A stretch of 64,000 nt of DNA from Topomyia yanbarensis (GCF_030247195.1 NC_080672.1:401467037-401531036); one strand, 5' to 3'. Shown: positions 21,763 through 33,372, counted from the stretch's first letter. The notes: generated by a model from the sequence alone, not told the origin. Translations and numbers: made by a program.

Positions 21763-23160
21763 TAAAACAGACAACTCTAAAAGAAAGCCTCGGCAAATTA
21801 GGTGCAAGTGCGATGTGTTCTCTTCCATGTGTCGGAAGCAAGTGATGCTGAAATTATTATCTATGTTTATAGTCTCTAGTTATATTGGTGTCATCAATGT
21901 TATATTTACCAAATTTTATGTAAATTAGAAGCATTGAGTAATCAGTGCTAAGTAATTTTCTTTCGATTTGTGAATAGATTCTGAGCAGTTTCGCTCAGTA
22001 GATTAAATTCTGGGTAGTTTCCATTAGTAGATTAAATCATTGAAATATATATTTGACATTGTCCAAAACCCCACGAATTCCGAAATAAAACCTTCAAATA
22101 AATAAATAAAACCAAAATGTTCAAATATAATATTTACTTAATCTAGGTAATCTTCTCAAGTTATAACGGTTTTGCAAGATTGTCAAAAGTCAATAGAGCT
22201 AAGGCATTCTTGCTTTGTAGTGAAATCAGTAGTTTTTGCACTCACTTTACATTTTGACTTTTACTATAGTTTTAGGGATCTAGGAAAATCAGTCTACGAT
22301 ATTTTTAATTCATAAGTACAATGATATAAAAAGTACCTAAAAAGAATCAACTTAAATAGATAAAAAGATAGTTATTCTGAGTTGCCTGATAATGTTGTCG
22401 AAGATAGTCTTTAACCCATTACCTATGAGAGTCAAATGAAAAAAAACATGTGTTTTTTTCAGGATTGTTTTGATTACGACATGATCAGTATCATTTAAAT
22501 TGAAAATTTCATAAAGTCGAGTTAACGCAAACTTCGGATGAAGTCAAAGAGCTAGTAATAGAAGAAAGAAACCTGATCATGAAAATAGGAGTTGAACCTA
22601 TTTTCTGCATCTACAAATCGCCTGCCTTATCAGAATATTTGAAGCAAATTTCGACATTCACTTTGTTCGGACATTCTTTGCAACGGTAAACTTTGATTTC
22701 ACACTGATATATTCCTATTCATGGGGACAACCTTGACGTTGGTTTCGTTCTTCTGATTAGCAAATGCGTGTAAAGTTTCATGAGACGGGTTTTTGGATAT
22801 TTTTCTACTCATTCCAATTTAGCGTCTTCTACAAATTGTAAAGGTGTATCGAATGTGTAGCATTTTCAAGCAGCGTAGCATGCAGCGTAGCATTTTCAAG
22901 CAGCCCTTAATACTTTGAGCTCTTGACTATTCATTTTTGTAACTAGAGAAATTTCTAACTTGTAAATCAAAAATAATCAAATTTAATTCGTCGATGCACT
23001 ATAGCCTTTCTTGTAACAGGCAACATATTATTAGAGTTTTTAGTGTCTATTGTCTTATTTTTGGAATTGTTTTCACTAAGAACTTTTCATAATTACGTTC
23101 AGTTTCCAGTGATTGTTTCAAGTCATCAGAATTAATACATTTATGCAATAATTTTTAAGC
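21763..23160. other. No gene; right part of the hAT element
   Basis: AT-rich sequence with a small doubled phrase (gcagcgtagcattttcaagcag, about 22869-22905). No transposase motif recognised. Confidence 0.35.
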
Positions 23161-23201
23161 CCCTCCCGAAACAAAATCCTGGCTACGGGCCTGCAAGAAC
23201 C

Positions 23202-24960
23202 TACCAGTTTTTCGCCGGGCTTTAACATTAGATCGTATGTGACGGAACTATCTGCTTGCTCCTTTACAGTTTCTTATAGCTTTTAGTGAGAGGGTTTTCC
23301 GTTCACACCCATATAAGTGTAGCTAGATTCATTGCTAACAACTCACAGCCAAACACTTGTCGCCGTACGCGGAATCAATGTCGCTGGCTAGGTTTAGACG
23401 CACCGTTTTTGACGTCATACTTGAGCGTTGTAGGCTGTGCCAACGATCGAACTGTGGTTCACTTGATTATTTTTGGACCATATGAGAATGAATGATAAAA
23501 CGATTTACCTATGAAAAACCAACTGTCTCATGATAGCTGCTTGATGAAGATCAAGTTCCGCAACGGTATATATTTAGAATCAAGGCTTCGTTTATGTGAT
23601 TCTCAGCACACTTTTTTGCCACATACAAATCCCGTTCAATTTGCACCCATAGTGCATCCATAATGTCACTGCCAACAGTATATCACCATAAACTTGAACC
23701 CCTTCACCCATCGACACCCATTACTAAACCCACCCGCGGTGGTAGACTAAAGACACTCCATTGCGTGTTGCTGTGCCGTATGTCATACCTACCTACATAC
23801 ATTGTAGTCGTCTGCTAAACCACAAACGACCCTTATGCGGCGTCTAGCACTCCTTCCCTCGCACGCGGTATGACCAAAGCACGGAACACGATAACTTACA
23901 GTTGATCCAGCGTCGTCGGCCGCTCTCTGCTGCGAAATTTGAGAAATAAAAAAAACTTTCGGTCCGACTCTCAGCCAGCCGTCATCAGACAGAGCTTTGC
24001 GCTGCGCTGCGGGTCGATCGGCTAAACTCACAGCGATTTGCTCAGCAAGCAACACGCGGTTGTATGCCATCAGCCACAGCACACAGTACCTACCCGATGG
24101 GGGATGGAGGTGAATTTTATTTTTCAATGTAAGGTAACCCTGGCCTGCTATTGAAATTTAAAAGTGTGTTAAGTTTAAATTTTTGCCGCTCCGCCGATCC
24201 CGCTGTCAGCACACTCAGCCGCAACAGCGCTTGCCGCTAGACTTCAGCCCAACCAGACGCGAGCGGCTGTTCGTTCGGTGATCGCCAATTGCAACCGTGA
24301 AACTGAGCTCTATCTCGTGTGGCTGTGGCTGTTTTTATGGTGTGTTGGTAGGCGTCCTGTGTATGCATGAGCTTGGTCCGATGAATGGGAGATGCCTTGA
24401 GCACGCGTCGATTTGTTCGCTGGCGTGGTGACGCGACGACGCCGCTCGCACTTCGGTTGCGTTTCGCTGTTGATTGGTGGAAATTATGCGCGGAGTCCGC
24501 GCTCTGCCTTGTGTTTGCATTGTGGCTTTTCGTGATGAGCCTCGTTCTTTTCCGGGGACCTAAGAGTGGGTGGGTATGGGATGGCGAGGAAGGGGCTGAA
24601 AATTAGTGCTTTTTGAAAGTGAGTGTTTTTTGTTTGCTGGGTGATGAAACAGTTTTTTTGTGGTTTGGGTTTTGGTTTTTCGTGTTCCAATTCAACGCTT
24701 ATTATGTATAATTGGTTGTACATGAAACACAGCTGAGATATGAAGGTTTTGAAAATTCAATGCATAATGGATACGCTGAAGAATAGGACCGAGCAGCGCG
24801 AGCCTGGTAGAGATGGATTCTGTTAGTTTCTGGTGAATAATGGGTATTGTTCTGATCTATTATTCGCTGAGAGCTACATAGTTCTACTATCTGGCACATT
24901 TTCAGAAAACGACACGTACACAAAGGTGCTAAAGGGGATGCAGAATATTTCCGGGTCATA
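23202..24960. other. No gene; unique GC-richer island
   Basis: Non-repetitive, GC-richer sequence, especially 23700-24540. The open frame at 24385-24606 and the minus frames at 23789-24127 and 24335-24520 have no recognisable domain. It may be host intron, untranslated or regulatory DNA. Confidence 0.35.
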
Positions 24961-25693
24961 CACGTAGAAAAAATAGTGTAATTGCAAACAAATTTCTCTT
25001 TTTAGGCATTTGTTTACATTTATACCCACAATTTACGACAAACGACTGGGGAAATTTACCATAAGAACAAATTGCTTGCTAAACCATCACTTTGCTGCAA
25101 TTTTTCGGTAAAAAATGATAGGTACTCTTTACGAGAATCCTCCATTTCTTGGTTTGTATATCATTGTGATCATGGTTATGTTCTGTAGTGAAAGATACAC
25201 ATAAGTCACTTTTTACGCCAATCATTTTAACAATGCTTCTTGCATTCTCGATGCAGAAATTCCTGAATATCTTTTCATATTTCGGAAGTGACTGAATTTC
25301 TACAATCGTGGCTTCCTCAACTCTTTCATTTCAGAATCGTTTGCTTTCGAAGCTTTAGATTCTTAAATTTTACAGCTTATTGATCACAAAATTCGTGGTT
25401 TGATAATCTAACCGATTCTTAACTACTGATCTTTTAACATTTAAAAATACATAATTTCCGATGCAAATCTTTGGAATGATCATACAAACGAAAATTCCAT
25501 AATGTCATAATGCTTATGGTTCAAATTCACCCCCACTGCTTGGTATTTTAATAATGGTTTGAATGGGTTCAACTCATGAAAACACCGTCACCATGGTCCG
25601 CATGATCTTATTTAAAAACCATATTCATATGTATTTATGGATTTTTGAGACCATTTCATAGTGTGTTGATGGTTGTGAAATTTGGCGCGGACA
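24961..25693. other. No gene recognised
   Basis: AT-rich DNA without supported coding or structured repeats. Confidence 0.3.
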
Positions 25694-25942
25694 ATATGGT
25701 CGATGTTAAGTCAGACCGGACTAAGCGACAAAATATTGATTTCGAGAAAAACGAGTTAAGAGTTTGAATCGTAGCATCCTTTACATTATGATTAATTTTT
25801 GCCATAATTCTTGTTTATTGTATCGTATTTCAAATCTGTGAAAAGTCGAATGTAGCTGACGATATTTTTTATCCAGTGCTATTATTATCTCATTTTTTGA
25901 TGCTTTGCGACCTAGTCCGGTTTGACTTAACACCGACCATAT
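25694..25942. mobile_element. MITE with ATATGGTCG...ACCGGACTA arms
   Basis: Left ATATGGTCGATGTTAAGTCA and, inverted, ATATGGTCGGTGTTAAGTCA at the right, both continuing into ACCGGACTA, form imperfect inverted repeats of about 30 bp. The interior is non-coding. A clear target duplication was not resolved. Confidence 0.65.
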
Positions 25943-25956
25943 CCATGGTATTTTAT

Positions 25957-26478
25957 GGGGTTGTGTGGTGTTTTAGAGCTATGGTGTCTTCGGCATAATT
26001 ATTGCATGGCATCTAGCGCATGATTTGATCATTTCCTATAAGTTCGAAATTTAGTCGCTATGGCGGCGCTGTTATCAACTTTTTAATGGATCGCGATAGG
26101 TCTCTACGATAAAGTTGTATGTTAGGTAATTATAAGTATATCTTGTAAAGATACTAACTTTGTAAGACCTGCAAATTTTGAAATATGGTGCATTTTTAAG
26201 AACATAATCTGTAAATTAAATTTTTAACCAAAACATGCTCTATCTCGAAACATACAGAACCTACAAAGTTTGCATTTTCAGAAGATATATTTAAAATGAT
26301 AGGACCCACAACTTTCTCGAAGACGCCATATTTGTATCTAGCTTTATTAAAAAGTTGATAACCATAGCGACTGAATTCCGAACTAGTATGATTCAACCAA
26401 ATAAAGGGCCAGGTTCCATACAGCAACTTTTCCGAAGATACCATAACTCTTTAACGTAAGATACAACGTACAACGCAA
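25957..26478. mobile_element. MITE with long (>100 bp) imperfect arms
   Basis: The left arm (…TTTTAGAGCTATGGTGTCTT… through TTTAGTCGCTATGG… at about 26066) and the inverted right arm (…GTTAAAGAGTTATGGTATCT… through ATTCAGTCGCTATGG) match over more than 100 bases. The whole element is about 520 bp and non-coding. It lies 14 bp from the preceding MITE. Confidence 0.65.
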
Positions 26479-26984
26479 TCCAACTAAAAACAGTGTTATT
26501 TCGAGTTCACCTATACGTGAGCTATAACATAACATTTACTGATAACGAATCTCGGAAAATCAACGATAAAACTCAAATTTCCATAAGACACAACGTGGGT
26601 TTACCCCCTTTCGGACGCCAGCTAGTACTGGGGTTACCTCCATGGTCAACTTTGACTGCTAATAGCAAAAAATCTAAATATTGTTTTCAAATTTCTCAAA
26701 TGGCAGTACACGTGGATTAATTAGAACTATGAAAAAATGCAAAAATGTAGATTTCGGAAAAAATGTGGGTTAGTCCCTTTTGGACACCATCCATTCAATT
26801 AGTATAGTTAATGATAACAAGACGAACTGATAGACGGCCCTTATCAATAAGCAGGTAGTTAGGTAGAGATAGAAAGATGGACGCCCCCTTTGTTTTCAGT
26901 TCTTTCATTACTGTTAGGTAGAGAAAAAACTGGCGAAAGCCCCTCCAAATAAAAGTTTTAGGTAACATATGTCCTCATCTCGTC
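26479..26984. other. No gene; short duplicated phrase
   Basis: AACGTGGGTTTACCCCCTTT (about 26590) and ATGTGGGTTAGTCCCTTTTG (about 26762) are diverged direct repeats about 170 bases apart, suggesting an old tandem duplication. No coding signal. Confidence 0.35.
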
Positions 26985-27200
26985 AGCTGCAACGGATGCT
27001 GATTACAAACCTTTGCAATTATCACTGGCTGAAACGGAGAGTTTTTAAATCAGCCAACCACGTGTGTCAGCAAATCCACGCAATTCAAACTCGAATCGGG
27101 GACAACCCCTTCAATTTCAACCCGGTTAGCATGTGCATATACTCTGTATTCCTTCGTAAAAGGCCCGTAGCCAACAATTTAATTTGCATACTTCAAACTA
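26985..27200 (+). repeat. Dispersed repeat, copy 2 of 3
   Basis: Resembles 12783-12985 and 40700-40850, with the shared order 'atgc..att', 'tcagc.aa', 'cacgca', 'aatc.g.gac' and 'atact.tgt'. Diverged and non-coding now. Confidence 0.35.
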
Positions 27201-28099
27201 TTTACCACCACCCAAAAAAAAGTGGTAAAAGATCGACATCCACCTCATTTTGAGGTGAACCATTGTCAAAGGAAGTCATTTTTGTAAGGGCCTATTGCCA
27301 AGGGCGCGTTAATAAGAGAGTCTAGAAAGGGGAAGGTAATTTGATAGCGGTACTTATCTTTTTATAACGGCATCCAGACAGCTTACACGATTAGACACAA
27401 GATGACTACCACTGCTCCGCGGGTCGAATAACGGTTAACGCGCACACACAAAGAAGAAAAAATTCCTATGCCTCGAAGAGGCGTAGAACTTTCAATATAA
27501 CCTTGAAAGCGGATTAGCTACCTTTGCTATATAGCGTTACACAGCACGGACTGGAAAAAACGTCTACATGCTCCGAGAGTCACTGCGCCAATTTTTGAAT
27601 TTTTTTTTTTTTTTGAGTTAAGTTGGTGGAATCAGTTTTTCTTTATTCGTATGTCTATATGACGCTGCCTCGTGTTGTGTACTTCAAATAATGTGAAATA
27701 CATTCTCCAATGGTTTGGCCTTTCTCAATAAAAAGGTATTGCAATTGCTCTGAACGCTGACTTTTTAATGGAGTCCCGGAGGGCCGAGTGACATATACCA
27801 TTCGATCAATGAATTTACCGACGCACGTGAGTCACCCATTCCCAGCCAGCATAGCATGATGAAAGTCTAACAGCATGCAATTGTCGTTAAAGGTAAATAT
27901 ACAACATTTGCTGCATTTAGACGAGTTTGATTGCATGTTACATGTGTTTTTCTAGTCTACTTCGCTAGTCTGTTTCTTTTGTACTTCTATTGGTTTGCTT
28001 TTCTATTATTGATGTATACCAAAATAGTATCGGTCAATTTATACACTTCTAGTCAAGCTCTTTACATCTTTTTTTCTGCATTCGGCATGTTATGATTCC
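27201..28099. other. No gene; T tract and repeat-like DNA
   Basis: Contains a T run (about 27597-27615) and the phrase 'gagggccgagtgacatataccattcgat' near 27780, which looks like part of a common mosquito interspersed repeat. Boundaries cannot be set from this copy. Confidence 0.35.
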
Positions 28100-29726
28100 T
28101 TTTATTAGTATATCTCTACTATACGCTATCTATACTCATATAGGTACAAACGCTTGGGGCCTTCGTGATAACACAAACGCGACCATGCAATTGCAATAAT
28201 CCACACATATTTACGCCCGCGATTTCGCCTACATGAAAAATCCCGGTAGTTAAGTAAATGTAGCATCTTTAAACTTCCAAACGCGGTCTCAAACATTAAC
28301 CCACCACTCGCACGATCATGAAACGGTCACCTCCGGAAGTCTTACCTCGGTCCTTGCAGTCTGCTCTAATGTCTTCAGTTGAACCAATCAAAAAAGTGAC
28401 GCTCATATTCACTAAACAACACGTTCCATGGTGACATGACCTGGAACTCTAGTGATATGGGGAAACGGACTCTATTGTACCATCTGTACCATAGACTAAA
28501 AATTAAGCATCAGACTCACGGTTCACGCGCGATTGAACAAGTATACACACTACATCATTATAAAATCGAAATTATACTCGCGAAGTCACATCCACGTGAC
28601 AAACACGTTAATATACAAATGCTTGAGCCCTTCTCAACCATCCACGGCACCTACACCCGCGATCTCGTAAACATGATAACATCCCGGTGATAAAGTGAAT
28701 GTCTCAGCTCCTATAAATTTTCAAACGCGGTCTCAAGCGTGAACCTAAAAACTCCCGCGGTCGCACGATGATGAATCGGTCACCTCCGAAAGTTTCTATC
28801 CTTGATATCAGCAGACTAGGTCCATCAATTGGATCAATAAAAAAACTATCCACTGGACACCACGTTACATGGCGACATTACCGAGGACTCTAGTGATATG
28901 GGGTAACTTACTCCCTGTCAGAATGTGAATTGTACACCGAAAACTAACTATCAGAATAAAGGTCCGCGTGACCATCAAAGAACGCACGCGTAAGTAAGGA
29001 TGGCCACACGGTTACAAACTACAGCCTTGTACACGCGAAGTCACATGAACGCGAGCACACGTGACAAAGACGTTAACATACGAACGCTTAAACCCTTCGC
29101 GATGAATAACGCACACCTATGTTCGCGATCGCGCAAACTTAATAACACCCCGGTAATAAGGAGAACGTTTTAGCGCTTACAAAGTTTCAAACGCTGGCTC
29201 AAACTCGAACCTACAAACGTCCGTTTTCGCATGCTCATGAATCGGTTACGTCCGGAAACCATTACTCTCTGTCCTAATAACTTAGGTTCATACATTCAAT
29301 AGGACCAATCAAAAAATAAAGTTCATATCCACTAGACAACATGTTCCATGGCGACATCACCGGGAACTCTAGTGATATGGAAGATCTCACTCATCTTAGC
29401 ATATTAGCCGCACACAAAATACAGTATTAGATTCACGGTCCGCGCGTGATTATCCAAGAACACTCGCGTGTATACGAAAGGCACACGGTTATAAAATATA
29501 ATTTATACACGCGAAGTTACATACACGTTAGCACACGCGACATACAAACGCACACGCGATCGAACACGTTAACGTACAAATGCTGCAGTCTATTCTCAAC
29601 CACCAAAGGCATCAGTCACAATACCAGTGTGCTCTCTGCTGCTACTCAAGCCAGCGAGAGCAGTTGCTTTTTTCTTGTGTGCTTTGTCTGAAGAACAACG
29701 GGAACCATTACTATTATTCTATCAAG

Positions 29727-30737
29727 ATGACTGAGTCTCGACAACAAAATGTGATTCTTCGGGCCAACACGGTGGCCATTGACTTCCGGTCTTTCCGCAT
29801 AAGACCGAGTATTGGTGATATAGATCATTTTCTGAAGGAGAAAATGCAGCTTCGGTTTTCAGACGTCAGTTTCATTCAGTTGGAGCACGTCAGACACGCG
29901 GTGCTGATAACGTTCAACAAATTCGCCCAGGCAAAAAGATTCATTTCGCAAAACAACTTGAAACACGTGCTGGATTGTGTCACCGCTAAAATCAAGATCC
30001 CTGTGTATATGGATAACGGAAACGTGGAAGTCAAATTACATGATTTGGCTACACGTACTTTCAAAGTGGCCATTAAAAGATTCATGTCGTATTTCGGAGA
30101 ACTGGAATCCATTACGGAGGATACGTGGAGGAACTACTTTCCAGGTATTTCAAATGGTGTTTTTGTGGTGAGAATGCGGGTAGACCAACCCATTCCCTCC
30201 TACCTTACCCTGCAGTACACAACAGAAGGGGGTGTTACCATTATACAGCGAACTCTATGTACATATCAAGGACAAACTAACACGTGCCAGTTCTGTGAAC
30301 AAACGGCACATTACGGACAACCCTGCCCAGAAACCGCTAAGAAAAGCTCATCTACAGAAAGAAATACCAACACTCAGTCTCCAATATCATTCCCTGAGCC
30401 ACAAACGTTTGTCAAATTTGTGGCTGCTGTTCAAGCAATAATGACAACTGCGAAAGCCGCGTCAAGTACCACAAACTCAACAGCTAATTCTAGCAATGAG
30501 GGAGCTACTAGCAATGACGGAGAGTTCACGCTCGTGACCCGAAAGGGAAAGAAGTTAGGAATAACACCTGATCGCGAACATCAAGGCAGTAACCCCGATG
30601 ATGACCCGGACATGTGCGAAGACGACAGAAATACAAATAACCCCCATGAAATATTTGACGTGGATGCAAATATTTCCCCGATACGGAAACGGATCTCCGC
30701 GCGCAATGGCAAGTCGCACATACGGGATCGATCTTAG
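29727..30737 (+). CDS. LINE ORF1 (gag-like) RNA-binding protein of gag-only element B
   Basis: An intact 336-residue ORF1 protein. The frame is open from 29580 but the ATG at 29727 (MTESRQQN) is preferred. It aligns with the start of copy A, and 29580-29584 lies in the target duplication outside the element. An RRM-like region has HAVLITFNKF as the RNP1-like strand. A second conserved block carries VKLHDLATR, DTWRNYFPGI and PIPSYL. The knuckle CX2CX4HX4C uses C187, C190, H195 and C200. A linker rich in T/S/N follows, then an acidic stretch (NPDDDPDMCEDD) and SPIRKRIS near the end. About half the residues match copy A. Expected role: binding its RNA for retrotransposition in trans. Expression is unknown. 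Confidence 0.87.
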   Translation: MTESRQQNVILRANTVAIDFRSFRIRPSIGDIDHFLKEKMQLRFSDVSFIQLEHVRHAVLITFNKFAQAKRFISQNNLKHVLDCVTAKIKIPVYMDNGNVEVKLHDLATRTFKVAIKRFMSYFGELESITEDTWRNYFPGISNGVFVVRMRVDQPIPSYLTLQYTTEGGVTIIQRTLCTYQGQTNTCQFCEQTAHYGQPCPETAKKSSSTERNTNTQSPISFPEPQTFVKFVAAVQAIMTTAKAASSTTNSTANSSNEGATSNDGEFTLVTRKGKKLGITPDREHQGSNPDDDPDMCEDDRNTNNPHEIFDVDANISPIRKRISARNGKSHIRDRS

Positions 30738-30786
30738 CATTAATTATTATTTTTATTGTTTACATCATGTAAATATATAAAAGACC

Positions 30787-30829
30787 CACGGCTCCGTGAA
30801 GCTAACGCCTTGAGCCGTGCCAAATAAAC
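30787..30829 (+). other. 3'-terminal hairpin and tail of gag-only element B
   Basis: CACGGCTC (30787-30794) pairs with GAGCCGTG (30812-30819), an 8-bp stem with a loop containing GCTAACGC. CAAATAAACG follows. Same layout as copy A and the I-clade LINE. Confidence 0.65.
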
Positions 30830-30910
30830 GAATTAAAAAAACGTACAAATGCTCGAGCTCTTCGCGATGATACACGCGATCGCGAGTTCCTACGCTCGCA
30901 CTTATCTAAA

Positions 30911-31661
30911 CCGTACAATGAATATCACATTCAGAATCATGGCCCGCTACAATTGGTCTAAAGCAGTGTTTTAGTGGGCGCCACTGCCTGTCTCGTCTGC
31001 AAATGGTAGTATGTGATTCTGACAGGAAGCCCTTCCGAGAGCCTAGCTCTACAGCTCCAGTAGGACAACTCTCGAAAAAAAAGGGGGGAACCCGAAGAAA
31101 TTTCTGAAATCGAAATCGTATTTTTGATGCCAAACATCTTTAAAATGCATGAAACGTCGAGATTTTATGGTATCTCGAAAAAATTTTTTGTTTGAAGATC
31201 GAATTTTCGGGAGTTTGCCGATTTTGCAGTTTTTTTTAATTACCGTGGCTGTTTTTTCTTTTACAAAATTTTAGAACTCGAATAATGATTTCTTTTCTTG
31301 TATATAGTTGTCATGTCATGTATAATAAAATGTAATATATACATTTGAAAGCTTTTAATGAATATAAACAACGCAAAAATTCTCGTGTTCATGATTGAGA
31401 AAGGCACAATTGCACCGCTAGGTTGATTTAAACAGGTTTATTTTTTGTAGAAATTGTGGGCAATAATGGGTTTCTAGTGCAAGAAATTTTCTGAACTGTG
31501 AGTTTTGAACTATTGTCGGTACTTTCAGTATCCGTACAGAAATAACACGAACAAAAGTTCTTTTTTAAAAAAAACAAACTGGCACTGGTTATCACTGTGC
31601 GAAACCTCCCGATGTCAGCATGTTTGTATACCTGGTAGAGCTCATGGTTTATGCGTATGTG
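30911..31661. other. No gene; repeat-like AT-rich DNA
   Basis: The phrases 'aatgcatgaaacg.cg' (about 31144) and 'gattgagaaaggcacaattgc' (about 31394) look like pieces of common dispersed repeats; the first recurs at about 42349. No coding signal. Confidence 0.35.
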
Positions 31662-31800
31662 TCATTTTTTATTTTCTATTTTTATTAAGGTTATAGAGGC
31701 TTTAAGTTTAGGATCTCTTTTCGGTTAGAAAAAGCTCTAACTGTATGTGCAGGACTGAAAATTGAGCTCAGATGAGCTGCCAACTATGCTATGGCTTCCC
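31662..31800 (-). repeat. tRNA-derived SINE, decayed copy
   Basis: On the minus strand it begins with TAGCATAGTTGG (A-box). It then passes a worn B-box region and ends in 'cctctataacc' plus an A-rich tail. It aligns along its length with the better copy at 41207-41376. Confidence 0.6.
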
Positions 31801-32059
31801 CTGCTTTATTTTCTGATTGGCCGCGGAGTATTAAACGCAGAATTCTTCTAGGGATGTCGTCCTCGAAACCATGAAGCATATGAGATCTCGTCATAACGTT
31901 CCTTTGCGTATCAGATCTACATAGCGCACTTTTCACTGGTGTGTTTATACTATTACTAAATTAGATAGCGTATCATCCTGGTACAATCCACTACTTAATT
32001 TTTACCAATCCCGCACCACAAGAATCAACTCAATCTGTTTAAAGTTACACTCATATTCT
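31801..32059. other. Probable lower part of the RTE relic
   Basis: Adjoins the RT motif at 32060-32240 on the minus strand, but no further motif is certain. Confidence 0.3.
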
Positions 32060-32240
32060 AGCAATATTTTCAACAGCACGAAACAGTGAAACGAATTTCA
32101 CTGAATCGTACGCATTCTTGAAATCCACAAACAGATAATGAATCTGCCAGCTCTATTCTAGAAATTCATCCAGGATTTGGTACAGGGTAAACACCTCCGT
32201 TTGTCGAACTCCTCGAAACCTGCTACGCTATTTGGCGACA
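32060..32240 (-). pseudogene. RTE-type reverse transcriptase core remnant
   Basis: The minus strand reads EVFTLYQILDEFLE, a stop, then IHYLFVDFKNAYDSVKF. This matches the RTE/Craton RT block 'TTDQIFTLRQILEK...HHLFIDFKAAYDSV', which includes the first catalytic aspartate (FVDFKNAYDS). Stops interrupt it and no other RT motif was found nearby. It is not the missing core of the relic at 15135-16314, which is at a different locus. Confidence 0.65.
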
Positions 32241-32405
32241 GAAACTTTAGCCAACGAGTGAAGTTTCATAAAAGAAACATTCCTTGTGGACTAGATTGCC
32301 CAAAAAAAGCGAATTCTTGAAAACTCAATAAGACCACCCCTGAGTCGATCCTAAGTCCCACTAGGAGTGTCTGCTCCGAATTTGAGCCAAATCTGACAAG
32401 TTTAA

Positions 32406-33372
32406 CCCTAGAACGTTGCACTGGGGTACAAATCTACCCCACGCCTTCTATGGAGCTGTGTGAAGACGAAAATTCGGCATTTACTGACCTGGGACCCTAA
32501 TCATAATTCAATTTAGAGTTCCTAGTAAGAGTAGGAAAAGGTGGTAGCCAGTTTGCTTATAGCCTTTGTGGAAGCAGGTGTCAAAGTTGGCGTGGGGTAC
32601 ATTTGTACCCCAGTGTACGGTTGCCGTTAGTGTTTCGTCAGGTTTCGTGCTGTCAGTGGAAAAGTGATTCTTAAAAATACCAGTTTGAATACTGGTTGAT
32701 TTACTACGTAAGTAACAATTAGTATTATGTAATCGTTTTTAATAATTTATTCAATTAATTTAACTTAATTTTGAAGTAGAAAAAAAATCATTCTCATTTT
32801 TGCTGATTTTGATTGATTTTATTTATTGTTTATTTTTAATAGTTTTTCAAAACAATAACTCGCTAATATAATTTGCGCACAGTAACTGCTATAACAGAAA
32901 CGTTGCGTGTTATCAATATATTACTGGTCAGAATTTTTTTTTTTCATTTCAATTTCCACCCCATTTCGTGGTATTTTCCAATTTTCACTCTTCCAAATAA
33001 TTGCGCTTTTTCAAAAATATCGTAATTCCATTTTATACCGTTTCTAGAGCATTATTTCAACTTTAAGAATCATTTGATTTTTTCAAATCGGTTGAAAATT
33101 CGCAAAGTTATAGTGATTTTTGTGAAAAAAGTCAAAACCGCGATTTTTTATTTTTTTTTATTTAAACCAATTTATGTATCATTAACTCAATAAATTCCAT
33201 ACTTTCACTTTGACAGCTCTTTTCGCAATTAGAAAAAAAAAAAGAAAATTGCGTATCATACATTTCTTTTGTTTGCATTTTTACCTGCAAAAATTGCGAT
33301 CAAACGCGTGGGGTACGGTTGTACCCCAGTACAACGTTCTAGGGTGGAAAGCGCAAGTGTAACGTTCTAGGG
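32406..33372. mobile_element. piggyBac-type MITE with TTAA duplication
   Basis: TTAA (32402-32405 and 33373-33376) flanks terminal inverted repeats CCCTAGAACGTTGCAC and, inverted, CCCTAGAACGTTACAC. TTAA plus CCCTAG ends are diagnostic of piggyBac. A second internal copy of the end (33308-33346, inverted) and three copies of a TGGGGTAC...GTACCCCA palindrome (about 32422, 32594 and 33311) lie inside. The 967-bp interior has no transposase frame. Confidence 0.85.

Larger units (their letters stand above)
18810..23193. mobile_element. hAT element with CAGGCMCGTAGCCAG ends
   Basis: The ends CAGGCACGTAGCCAG (18810) and, inverted, CAGGCCCGTAGCCAG (23193) differ at one base. A perfect 8-bp duplication CAAGAACC flanks them (18802-18809, 23194-23201). 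G-rich/C-rich subterminal blocks follow the left end. The 4.4 kb interior holds gag-only copy C, another gag remnant, microsatellites and a direct repeat, but no visible transposase. Confidence 0.88.
29585..30840 (+). mobile_element. Gag-only non-LTR retroposon, complete copy B
   Basis: A 1256-bp insertion with a 142-base leader, one ORF1, about 97-base 3' UTR with a terminal hairpin, and an A run. The duplication ACGTACAAATGCT flanks it exactly (29572-29584, 30841-30853). The empty-site sequence is known because the target is a tandem array. There is no ORF2. Architecture and length match copy A. Copy C shares its 5' start, so the 5' end is authentic. Confidence 0.9.
28100..30910. repeat. 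Tandem array of ~470-bp units, split by gag-only copy B
   Basis: ACAAACGCTT/ACAAATGCTT-type phrases recur at 28146, 28615, 29080 and 29576 (spacings 469, 465 and 496). Units also share the phrases 'tgaatcggtcacctcc', 'aacacgttccatggcgacat' and 'gaactctagtgatatgg'. The fourth unit is interrupted at 29585 by retroposon B and resumes at 30841. Units are diverged, CpG-rich and contain many CACGCG phrases. No coding function is apparent. Confidence 0.8.

Noticed and set aside
24385..24606. 73-codon frame with a hydrophobic stretch
   Set aside because: No homolog recognised, opposite-strand frames overlap, and hydrophobicity alone is weak evidence.
28100..29580. CRISPR-like array
   Set aside because: Units are ~470 bp and diverged, with no short direct repeats and spacers, in a eukaryotic context.
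29580..29726. N-terminal extension of the copy B gag frame
   Set aside because: Its first codons lie in the target duplication outside the element, and copy A has no matching extension.
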